Source: UBA6382 sp963631415
Lineage (GTDB): Bacteria; Bacteroidota; Bacteroidia; Bacteroidales; Bacteroidaceae
DNA length: 5,422 nt
Assembly (NCBI GenBank): GCA_963631415.1
Contig: CAVGQS010000150.1
Coordinates: 1-5,422, forward strand
Reading direction: 5' to 3'
Both the position numbers and the translations under genes were made by a program. This document shows, one piece after another, positions 1 through 5,132 of this stretch. The first letter of the stretch is position 1, and each line of letters starts with the position of its first letter. Below the pieces are notes generated by a model that was not told the DNA's origin, did no database searches, and saw only the letters and a program-made list of their open reading frames with translations.

Positions 1-421
1 GACAATAAATGGAGGTGACTACTCCGTGGCTTATTATTATGACGGCAACGGCAACCCCTGCACAAAATCAGAGGCGACTGCCGACAATAGAGGAAAATGG
101 CGGTGGCGTGATGGCTGTTGTTCAGCGCAAAACAATGGGCGATGTTCTAGTTGACAAAGCTGTGATGTCGGTGTAAATGTCGGTGTAAATACAGAAGAGA
201 ATATTGTCCCCAAATTGTCTGAGCGACAGAAATTAATTGTTTTGATTATTAAATCGAATGCAACTGTTAACGTAAAGCAAATGTTGGAGACTTTGCCGGT
301 GACTTCAAGGACGATAGAGAGAGGCTTGTCGGCAAAGCAGAAAGCTGGCATCATAAGGCATAAAGGCACGGACAATGCCGGAGTGTGTGTGGTGCTTGAG
401 AATTCAATTCATGTTCGCTAA
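1..421 (+). pseudogene. Decayed 3' end of an AlbA-type ATP-binding/winged-helix transcriptional regulator
   Basis: The last 68 or so codons (from about 215, stop at 419-421) encode a winged helix-turn-helix: LSERQKLIVLIIKSNATVN, then a VTSRTIERGLSAKQKAGIIR recognition helix and wing. This is the usual C-terminal domain of Bacteroidetes AlbA_2 ATP-binding regulators. In the same frame, 164-190 encodes a VGVNVGVN linker, also typical of that family, but a TGA at 152-154 closes this frame upstream. The family motif before the linker, LPTIEENGGGVMAVVQRK, lies in the +1-shifted frame at about 80-135, which itself stops at 174-176. At least one frameshift is therefore needed, and probably more, since 1-80 shows no recognisable family sequence in any frame. 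The upstream domains lie outside the window. Family assignment is from recall of motifs. A sequencing error cannot be excluded. Confidence 0.55.
165..188 (+). repeat. Two tandem 12-bp repeats coding for the VGVN linker
   Basis: ATGTCGGTGTAA occurs twice back to back (165-176 and 177-188). Read in the frame of the downstream winged helix it gives the VGVN repeat; read in the frame of the upstream LPTIEEN motif it gives a stop codon (TAA at 174-176). Such repeats slip easily and may have contributed to the frame damage here. Confidence 0.8.
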
Positions 422-448
422 AATATAATCACAAAATAGCGTCTGCTT

Positions 449-480
449 TTTGGCGGTCTCAATATTTCTGTATATCTTTG
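449..480 (+). promoter_or_regulatory. Bacteroidetes-type promoter for the hipBA operon
   Basis: A TTTG -33 box (449-452) and a TATCTTTG -7 box (473-480, matching TAnnTTTG exactly) are separated by 20 bp, which fits the Bacteroidetes primary-sigma consensus. Transcription would start near 486, leaving a 5' leader of about 75 nt that carries the palindromes described next. Confidence 0.65.
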
Positions 481-530
481 TGCGCGTAATCTTCATTAAG
501 TTGAATTTTACTTGGCAAAAAGAGCGATAA

Positions 531-562
531 ATAGTACTATACTAAAGGTTAGATAATAGTAT
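531..562 (+). promoter_or_regulatory. Candidate HipB operator overlapping the start codon
   Basis: ATAGTACTAT (531-540) is a perfect 10-bp palindrome. A second inverted pair, ATACTA (539-544) and TAGTAT (557-562), overlaps it and runs into the ATG of the antitoxin gene at 561. HipB-type antitoxins repress their own operon by binding inverted repeats near the promoter and start, so these are reasonable operator candidates. The region is A+T-rich, so some symmetry is expected by chance. AAAGG (544-548) is the only Shine-Dalgarno-like run and sits 12 nt from the ATG. Confidence 0.4.
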
Positions 563-872
563 GACAGCCGATTTATATGAATATTCGACACCAGAGCTTG
601 TGCGTCTGCTTGGTTCGCGCTTCAAGGAGTACAGAATGCGCTGCAACCTTACACAAAAGGAAGTTGCAGAGCAGTCTGGTATAGGGTTAACGACTATCCA
701 TAAGTTTGAGAATGGAACAGTGGGCAATGTTTCGCTGTCCACGTTCCTCCTTTTGCTGAAGGTTGTCGGCCAGATCAATGCGCTGGACGACTTGCTTCCG
801 GAATTGCCGGAGTCTCCCTACTTGATGCGGAAGAACAACAAGAAGGCGCAGCGTATTCGTCACTCCAAATAA
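561..872 (+). CDS. hipB: HipB-like XRE-family antitoxin and operon repressor
   Basis: This 103-residue protein has a canonical XRE/Cro-type helix-turn-helix at about residues 15-70. QKEVAEQSG (32-40) is the positioning helix and GLTTIHKFENG (42-52) the recognition helix, followed by a helical LSTFLLLLKVVGQ segment. The tail from about 89 is basic (KKAQRIRHSK). In HipB-type antitoxins the C-terminal tail contacts the HipA partner, so it may do so here; that is inference. The gene ends 7 nt before the ATG of a HipA-family gene, the standard antitoxin-first order of hipBA operons. By family knowledge it binds DNA as a dimer, neutralises the kinase and represses the operon, probably through the palindromes at 531-562. 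The ATG at 561 is chosen because the HTH lies at the expected distance and the promoter is upstream. Confidence 0.85.
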   Translation: MTADLYEYSTPELVRLLGSRFKEYRMRCNLTQKEVAEQSGIGLTTIHKFENGTVGNVSLSTFLLLLKVVGQINALDDLLPELPESPYLMRKNNKKAQRIRHSK

Positions 873-879
873 TTGCCGT

Positions 880-2370
880 ATGATAAATTCACTGAAAGTT
901 ATACTTTGGGATGAGGAAATAGGCAGACTTGCATGGGATGAGCACCGCAGGCTTGCGTACTTTACGTACAATCCAGAGTTTGTCAAAAAGGGATTGAACA
1001 TATCTCCACTGTCTGCCCCTGTCAATGGAGTGAGGGCACTTGCACCCATTTGGGGTGAAAGCGCAAAGATATTCCAAAGGCTTCCTGCCTTTGTGGCAGA
1101 TTCGCTGCCCGACGCATGGGGCAACCAACTCTTTGACCTTTGGCGCCAAAATAACCACATTTCAAATGCGGACATCAACCCGCTTGACAAGTTGTCGTTC
1201 ATTGGCAAACGGGGAATGGGCGCGTTGGAGTTTTTGCCGGAGGCGACACACGGACGAAAATTAGAAAAGATAAACATGAAGTCGTTGGCGGATTTGGCGG
1301 AACGCATCTTTGTTGAAAGAGAAAATGCCCGCATATTGCCGGAAGAGTCGATAGCGATGCAGTCTCTACTGACCGTTGGCACCTCTGCAGGTGGTCGCCA
1401 GCCAAAGGCCATAATAGCAATCAACCGCAAAACTGGCGAGATTCGCAGTGGACAGATTCCTGGGCTAGAGGACTTTGACTATTATTTGTTGAAATTTGGG
1501 AATTCCGAATATTGTTCGTCGGAGCTGGAGATGACCTATTATGAATTGGCCTTAGCGGCAGGAATCAACATGATGCCGTCTGTGTTGTTCTCTGTTGAGG
1601 ACGGCCGCCATTTCATGACCAAACGCTTTGATCGAGATGGCGCCAAGAAGGTGCATACGCAGACATTGGCTGCCATTTGCCCTGAGGCAGACAGCTATGA
1701 GCAGTTGATTGCAGTATGCCGCAAGCTGCATCTTCCGGAAGCAGACTGCCAGGAGGTGTTTCGCAGAATGGTTTTCAATGTGCTGTCAAACAACACAGAT
1801 GACCACAACAAGAATTTTTCTTTTGTCATGGACGAGGATGGTTCTTGGCGGTTGTCACCGGCCTATGATGTCACCTATATCACAAACAGAGGCGGACATT
1901 TGCCAAACGAGGAGCATTGTTTGTTCATGCGCGCTAAACTCAGCGGCATAACTCGTGACGATGCAAACGAATTTGCCCGTGACAACGGCATTCGCAGGCC
2001 AGATGCTATCATTCGCAATGTCGCTGATTCATTAAAGAACTTCCGTTCTGTAGCTTTGAAAAATGGTGTGGCGAACGAATGGATTGGCAGGGTTGAGAGC
2101 GCTATCATCAATCACCTGAAAGCTTGGGGCGAATGGGAGGAAGACAATCATCTGGCTACTTTCATGATCAACGGACACACAATCAAGAATATCCGCTTGG
2201 AAGAAACCTACAAGGGGAACTACCATCTATATGCTGAGATAGACGGCAAAGAACGCAAGTTTGTCATCGGAAAGAACAAGGAAGAATACTCTGTGATTAG
2301 AACGACGGGCTTGTCAAATGTTTCGCCAGAGCTGCTCATGGCGATGGCGTGCAAATATTTTAATGGGTGA
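880..2370 (+). CDS. hipA: HipA-family serine/threonine kinase toxin with extended C-terminus
   Basis: This intact 496-residue protein is a HipA-family kinase. The N-terminal subdomain carries the family motif ADSLPDAWGNQL (73-84) and KRGMGALEFLP (110-120). A loop GTSAGGRQPK (167-176) corresponds to the region holding the autophosphorylated Ser150 of E. coli HipA, with Ser169 the likely counterpart. YLLKFG (202-207) supplies the ATP-binding lysine, Lys205. FMTKRFDRD (245-253) is the conserved lobe motif. The catalytic loop is NTDDHNKNFS (305-314), with Asp307 and Asn312 as catalytic residues, and SPAYD (326-330) gives the metal-binding Asp330. All key residues are present, so the kinase should be active. 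E. coli HipA phosphorylates glutamyl-tRNA synthetase and halts translation; other homologues have other targets, so the substrate here is unknown. Residues from about 418 to 496 extend past the usual domain end. The gene follows the antitoxin by 7 nt. Confidence 0.88.
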   Translation: MINSLKVILWDEEIGRLAWDEHRRLAYFTYNPEFVKKGLNISPLSAPVNGVRALAPIWGESAKIFQRLPAFVADSLPDAWGNQLFDLWRQNNHISNADINPLDKLSFIGKRGMGALEFLPEATHGRKLEKINMKSLADLAERIFVERENARILPEESIAMQSLLTVGTSAGGRQPKAIIAINRKTGEIRSGQIPGLEDFDYYLLKFGNSEYCSSELEMTYYELALAAGINMMPSVLFSVEDGRHFMTKRFDRDGAKKVHTQTLAAICPEADSYEQLIAVCRKLHLPEADCQEVFRRMVFNVLSNNTDDHNKNFSFVMDEDGSWRLSPAYDVTYITNRGGHLPNEEHCLFMRAKLSGITRDDANEFARDNGIRRPDAIIRNVADSLKNFRSVALKNGVANEWIGRVESAIINHLKAWGEWEEDNHLATFMINGHTIKNIRLEETYKGNYHLYAEIDGKERKFVIGKNKEEYSVIRTTGLSNVSPELLMAMACKYFNG

Positions 2371-2396
2371 AGAAGTTTCTTCGGTATGATTGATTC

Positions 2397-3548
2397 TTAT
2401 TTCATCTTGTCCACGATGACGGCGATGGCGCCGTCGCCTGTCACGTTGCAGGCAGTGCCGAAGCTGTCCATGGCGATGTAGAGGGCTATCATCAGTGCCA
2501 GCATGTCGTTGTCAAAGCCCAGGATGGCGCCAAGCGGGGCGATGGCTGCCATGATGGCTCCGCCAGGCACGCCCGGTGCCGCCACCATGCAGACGGCCAG
2601 GATGAATATGAAGTGGGTGAAGAGGCCCAGGTCGTGCGGCAGTCCGCTCAGCATGCAGATGGTGAGCGCGCAGCACGTGATTTTCATCATGGAACCAGAG
2701 ATGTGGATGGTGGCGCAGAGGGGGATGGTGAGACCTGTCACTCCTTCGCTCACCCCGTTCTTCAGCGTTTGCTTCATCGTCACCGGAATGGTAGCAGCCG
2801 AGGACGCTGTGCCCAGAGCCGTGAAGTAGGCGGGCAGCATGTTGAGCAGCAGGCGCAGCGGGTTCTTGCGCGCTATGGCGCCGGCGATGCAGTATTCGTA
2901 GAGCAGTATCACGATGTGGAGCACCACTATGACGGCGATGATTTTAGCGAAGACAGTGAGGATGTGACCTACCTCGCCAGAGAAAGTCATGTTGAGGAAG
3001 ATGCCGAAGATGTAGAGCGGCAGCAGGGGGATGACCATCTTGGCGATGACCCACGAGATGAGGGTGCCGAACTCGTCGAACACGCCCTTGAGCGTGCGGC
3101 TGTTGTGGAGGGCGATGCCGATGCCGAGGATGAAGGAGAGGACCAGCGCGCTCATCACGTCGAACAGGGGCGGTATCTGCAGCTCGAAGAACGGCTCCAG
3201 TCCGTCAGGCTTCGTTACATGCACCTCGCCTGCAGAGGACACCAGTTGGGGGAAGAAAGCCTCGCCCACGCCATAGGCCAGATAGCCGGAGATGAGAGTG
3301 TCGGCAAAGGCGATGCCCACGGTGATGAGGAGCAGGCGTCCCGCCCCTTGTCCGATGGAGGAGATGGCGGGTGTGACGAGTCCCACGATGATGAGGGGGA
3401 TGAGGAAACCGAGAAATTGACTGAAGAGGCCGTTGAAGGTGACGAAGACGCGCACCCACGGCTCGTTAAGCAAGCCGCCCAGCACAATGCCCAGCACAAT
3501 GGCTATGATGACCCGCGCCAGGAGCGGCAGAGAAAGGAGCTTTTTCAT
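2397..3548 (-). CDS. DAACS/SLC1-family dicarboxylate or amino acid:cation symporter, atypical binding site
   Basis: A 383-residue, strongly hydrophobic inner-membrane protein with the glutamate-transporter (GltPh/GltP) fold. TM1 and TM2 lie near residues 8-27 and 34-58. HP1 is TASSAATIPVT (247-257), TM7 holds PLCATIHISGS (276-286), HP2 is APGVPGG (324-330) and TM8 holds DSFGTACNVTGD (361-372). Against the GltPh pattern, NMDGT in TM7 is replaced by HISGS, the HP1 arginine by Ala248, and the TM8 Arg397 counterpart by Gly364. The counterparts of Asp394, Thr398, Asn401 and Asp405 remain (Asp361, Thr365, Asn368, Asp372). Loss of both arginines suggests the substrate is not an acidic amino acid, and loss of the TM7 Asp suggests altered sodium coupling; both are inference. 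It is somewhat shorter than the usual 400-430 residues but has no break. The reading is convergent with hipA (26-nt gap). G+C is visibly higher than in its neighbours. Confidence 0.85.
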   Translation of the reverse strand: MKKLLSLPLLARVIIAIVLGIVLGGLLNEPWVRVFVTFNGLFSQFLGFLIPLIIVGLVTPAISSIGQGAGRLLLITVGIAFADTLISGYLAYGVGEAFFPQLVSSAGEVHVTKPDGLEPFFELQIPPLFDVMSALVLSFILGIGIALHNSRTLKGVFDEFGTLISWVIAKMVIPLLPLYIFGIFLNMTFSGEVGHILTVFAKIIAVIVVLHIVILLYEYCIAGAIARKNPLRLLLNMLPAYFTALGTASSAATIPVTMKQTLKNGVSEGVTGLTIPLCATIHISGSMMKITCCALTICMLSGLPHDLGLFTHFIFILAVCMVAAPGVPGGAIMAAIAPLGAILGFDNDMLALMIALYIAMDSFGTACNVTGDGAIAVIVDKMK

Positions 3549-3581
3549 TGACTACTTTTACATGATTTGCGTTTGCGCGTG

Positions 3582-3589
3582 CAAAAGTA
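3582..3589 (-). promoter_or_regulatory. Candidate -7 element for the symporter gene
   Basis: On the minus strand this reads TACTTTTG, an exact TAnnTTTG match 34 nt upstream of the symporter ATG (3546-3548). No clear TTTG -33 box lies 18-21 bp further upstream, so the promoter is only half supported. Confidence 0.4.
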
Positions 3590-3653
3590 AGTCTTTATGC
3601 TGGAAAGCGGGGGCTTGGCGACGCAAAATAATGACTTCGCTGTCCGCTAAAAT

Positions 3654-3940
3654 TCAACTGGACACAAATCGAACAGACTGAGCCTTGTAAATGACGCCTC
3701 GGTTTCTCATATATATAATAAGGTAAGCACACCTCAATAACTCAAAGAATTGAATGGGCGATATTTTTGGGGGTTGTTTTATCAGTTCTATGTTTTTGTC
3801 TGATGCTATTTTTTCGAGTTCCCGAACTTTTCGCTGTAGTTCCCGAACCTTTCGCAGGGGTTCCAGAACTCTTATTACATCCTTCGTGAACAGCAGAGCG
3901 CTTGCCGTTGTATGTCTTCGGGTACGTCTATAAACTTCAT
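3654..3940 (-). pseudogene. Remnant of an AbiEii-like toxin gene, frameshifted and lacking the catalytic core
   Basis: The ATG (3940-3938) overlaps the stop of the upstream AbiEi gene as ATGA, the translationally coupled layout of abiE operons. It begins MKFIDVPEDIQRQAL, which resembles AbiEii nucleotidyltransferase N-termini as I recall them. The frame then stops at 3875-3877 after 21 codons. Removing two bases in the CTCTGCTG run (about 3896) continues the reading as LFTKDVIRVLEPLRK and then a leucine/valine heptad coiled coil, ending at a TGA at 3654-3656. Even so restored, the product would be about 110 residues, against roughly 250-300 for AbiEii, and shows no GGTSLSK-like or Asp-x-Asp nucleotidyltransferase motif. 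A functional toxin is therefore not encoded. It is uncertain whether the coiled-coil part ever belonged to the AbiEii gene; it may be the end of a different gene joined by deletion. Confidence 0.5.
3818..3876 (-). repeat. Three 21-bp-period repeats encoding coiled-coil heptads
   Basis: On the plus strand GTTCCCGAACTTTTCGC (3818-3834), GTTCCCGAACCTTTCGC (3839-3855) and the diverged GTTCCAGAACTCTTATT (3860-3876) recur with a period of exactly 21 bp. Read on the minus strand in the frame ending at 3654 they give successive heptads RVLEPLRK, VRELQRK and VRELEKIA, with Leu/Val at a and d positions. The 21-bp period equals seven codons, and the frame is open across all units, which supports a once-coding origin. 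Confidence 0.7.
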
Positions 3941-4554
3941 CTGCCCATCAGTATTTTGCGCGCCCATGCCGGTACAAGCTTGATGTCATGGTTGAACTCT
4001 TTGTCGCTTAATGTTCTGACATGTTCTATGAGCAGGCTTTTCTCTTTTTCGGTGATCTTCTCCTTGCCGATGGTGCGCATGGCAGAAACAACGAGCATCA
4101 TCAGTTCTGACTTGTAGGCAAAATTCTTTCCCGAAGAGGAGTGCTTGAAAAGAATTCCCCGTCCGTTTCCTACTTTTATTTGGCGCGGCGTGCCATTGGT
4201 CAAGAACACCACATTCATCGGAATCTGGGTGGACAGACCAAGTCGGTTGAGGGCATACGCTCCTGTCGGGACAATCTTGGCTTTGTCTCGTTTGGCGATA
4301 GCCTGCGCAATTTCTTCTATAGAAGGATAGACGAACCCTATTCCATACTCCGTGTCTTCCTTGGGGTATAAATAGACGCCATGAGCCAAGCGTATCAACA
4401 CCTTGTCGACATATAGCCGAAAGAATGCAGACTTCACTGCCGAGGGAGACCCGCACTCGGCGTAGTCTTGTTGGAATACTATCGAACCACGCCCCTTTCC
4501 TCTTAGCCTCACTGTTATCTTATTTTCAATACTTTGACTTGCTGTCTGCGCCAT
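3937..4554 (-). CDS. abiEi: AbiEi-like (DUF6088-type) antitoxin and transcriptional repressor
   Basis: This 205-residue protein fits the AbiEi/DUF6088 antitoxin family. The N-terminal part (about 8-66) is a winged helix: GSPSAVKSAFFRLY (35-48) as recognition helix and RLAHGVYLYPK (55-65) as the wing. The C-terminal part contains the family signature VPTGAYALNRLGLSTQIP (95-112), followed by NVVFLTNGTPRQIKVG (114-129). In type IV abortive-infection AbiE systems, AbiEi represses its own promoter and antagonises the AbiEii nucleotidyltransferase toxin without direct complex formation. Here the gene is full length and unbroken. The ATG at 4554 is preceded by an AAAGG run (4568-4564 on the minus strand) and a promoter about 45 nt upstream. 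Its stop overlaps the start of a degraded toxin gene, so it is probably an orphan that may still protect the cell against AbiE elements elsewhere; that is inference. Confidence 0.82.
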   Translation of the reverse strand: MAQTASQSIENKITVRLRGKGRGSIVFQQDYAECGSPSAVKSAFFRLYVDKVLIRLAHGVYLYPKEDTEYGIGFVYPSIEEIAQAIAKRDKAKIVPTGAYALNRLGLSTQIPMNVVFLTNGTPRQIKVGNGRGILFKHSSSGKNFAYKSELMMLVVSAMRTIGKEKITEKEKSLLIEHVRTLSDKEFNHDIKLVPAWARKILMGR

Positions 4555-4598
4555 ATTGTTGAAACCTTTTTGTGATATTTTTGGTTCAAAATCACTCG

Positions 4599-4628
4599 CA
4601 AAGATAAAACGATTTCTTCAAAAACAAA
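4599..4628 (-). promoter_or_regulatory. Bacteroidetes-type promoter for the abiEi operon
   Basis: Read on the minus strand, TTTG (4628-4625) and TATCTTTG (4606-4599) are separated by 18 bp, a close match to the -33/-7 consensus. Transcription would start near 4592, giving a leader of about 38 nt. The -33 box lies inside an imperfect inverted repeat, GAAAAC-TTTT-GTTTTT, which is a candidate autoregulatory site because AbiEi antitoxins bind inverted repeats at their own promoter. Confidence 0.6.
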
Positions 4629-4660
4629 AGTTTTCAATGGAAATTCTTCTTTGAGACATC

Positions 4661-4674
4661 GAGCAAGCTTGCTC
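4661..4674. repeat. Perfect 14-bp palindrome upstream of the abiEi promoter
   Basis: GAGCAAGCTTGCTC is a perfect palindrome 33 nt upstream of the abiEi -33 box. It could be a regulator site or a small cruciform. It has no T-run, so it is not a terminator. Function unknown. Confidence 0.6.
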
Positions 4675-4763
4675 CGTGCAGTAGATTGCCTTTTTAGCTG
4701 CCTCAAATCCCTGCCGATCAAGAGCAAAACGCGGTTGTTTTTTGAACGCGGTCGTCGGAACAA

Positions 4764-4806
4764 ACCGAAAATTTGCTGAAATAACCGAAAAAACATCTGA
4801 AAAAAA
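4764..4806 (+). promoter_or_regulatory. Phased A-tracts upstream of the ncRNA promoter
   Basis: Runs of A at 4768-4771, 4779-4781, 4787-4793 and 4800-4806 are spaced by about one helical turn, within a loose 20-bp repeat (ACCGAAAA at 4764 and 4784). Such tracts bend DNA and act as UP-like elements at strong promoters. They end about 23 bp before the TATATTTG element. The rest of 4631-4828 holds no convincing gene on either strand. Confidence 0.4.
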
Positions 4807-4828
4807 TCGGAGGTTTACGAAGAATGCC

Positions 4829-4836
4829 TATATTTG
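4829..4836 (+). promoter_or_regulatory. Candidate -7 element for the ncRNA transcript
   Basis: TATATTTG matches TAnnTTTG exactly. No TTTG box lies at the usual distance (around 4803-4810), but A-tracts lie upstream. Transcription would start near 4840-4843 and run to the terminator at 5166, about 325 nt. A second, imperfect element, TACGCTTTG (4913-4921, one extra base), would start directly at the 6S-like rod. Confidence 0.45.
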
Positions 4837-4839
4837 CAT

Positions 4840-4920
4840 TGTCTATCCTTCCGAGGAGTCCCAAAGCGATGGGACGTGGCGGGACGGACATACATATTAA
4901 AAAGCGTTTTTGTACGCTTT
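4840..4920 (+). other. Structured segment between the promoter and the 6S-like RNA
   Basis: Two hairpins precede the rod-shaped RNA. The first spans 4840-4890: TGTC/GACA (4840-4843 with 4887-4890), TCC/GGA (4846-4848 with 4882-4884), and a perfect GTCCCA/TGGGAC stem (4858-4863 with 4870-4875). The second is a perfect 7-bp stem AAAGCGT/ACGCTTT (4901-4907 with 4914-4920) with a 6-nt loop. If transcription starts near 4840 this is a leader that must be removed to make a mature 6S-like RNA; otherwise it is promoter-proximal DNA. Confidence 0.4.
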
Positions 4921-4926
4921 GGTTTT

Positions 4927-5132
4927 GACGTTCAGAGAACTTCGCAACTTCCAAGGATCATCAAAAGCAAAGCAACAGGGACGCCCTATAGGATGTATTG
5001 TATACCTCTTGTTGGCTAAACTACACTCATGTGTGAGTATTCCCAATGCATTTGGTCTACATATATGCATCAGCGTGGGGCTTTCCGTTGCTCGTTTCGG
5101 TGATCCGGGCAATGCGAAGGCCTTCTGAACGT
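4927..5132 (+). ncRNA. ssrS: Candidate 6S RNA (rod-shaped regulator of RNA polymerase)
   Basis: The segment folds end to end into a single rod. A perfect 9-bp closing helix pairs ACGTTCAGA (4928-4936) with TCTGAACGT (5124-5132). Nested inside are CTTCGCA/TGCGAAG (4940-4946 with 5113-5119) and GGATCATC/GGTGATCC (4955-4962 with 5099-5106, one G-U). A large central bubble follows (4963-4980, A-rich, against 5077-5098). Further in are ACGC/GCGT (4981-4984 with 5073-5076), ATGTAT/ATGCAT (4993-4998 with 5065-5070, one G-U), GTATACC/GGTCTAC (5000-5006 with 5054-5060, one mismatch) and an apical ACTCA/TGAGT hairpin (5025-5029 with 5034-5038). A roughly 205-nt rod with closing stem, central bubble and terminal stem is the hallmark of 6S RNA, which mimics an open promoter and sequesters housekeeping RNA polymerase. 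A terminator follows directly. The identification rests on folding by eye; a different structured RNA is the alternative. Open reading frames across it appear spurious. Confidence 0.62.

Noticed and set aside
2369..2382. Inverted repeat GAAGAA/TTCTTC in the gap between the convergent hipA and symporter genes, as a bidirectional terminator
   Set aside because: The stem is short and A+T-rich with only a 2-nt spacer, and no T-run follows on either strand.
2613..3551. Long plus-strand open frame of 312 codons opposite the symporter gene
   Set aside because: It is the antisense shadow of the membrane protein; its unusual His/Asp/Glu/Arg-rich composition is what the complement of hydrophobic codons gives, and it has no promoter or family resemblance.
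3641..3664. TGTCC/GGACA inverted pair and a 12-bp AGTTGAATTTTA match to 499-510, as an insertion-sequence end
   Set aside because: A 12-base match is expected about once by chance in a window of this size, and no transposase or target duplication is seen.
3733..3744. CTCAATAACTCA repeated at 5282-5293, as possible attachment sites flanking the abiE/ncRNA segment
   Set aside because: A single 12-base repeat is at chance level, and no integrase is present in the window.
4910..5128. Plus-strand 72-codon frame ending FGDPGNAKAF
   Set aside because: It coincides with the rod-shaped RNA; the bases are constrained by pairing and no ribosome-binding context is seen.
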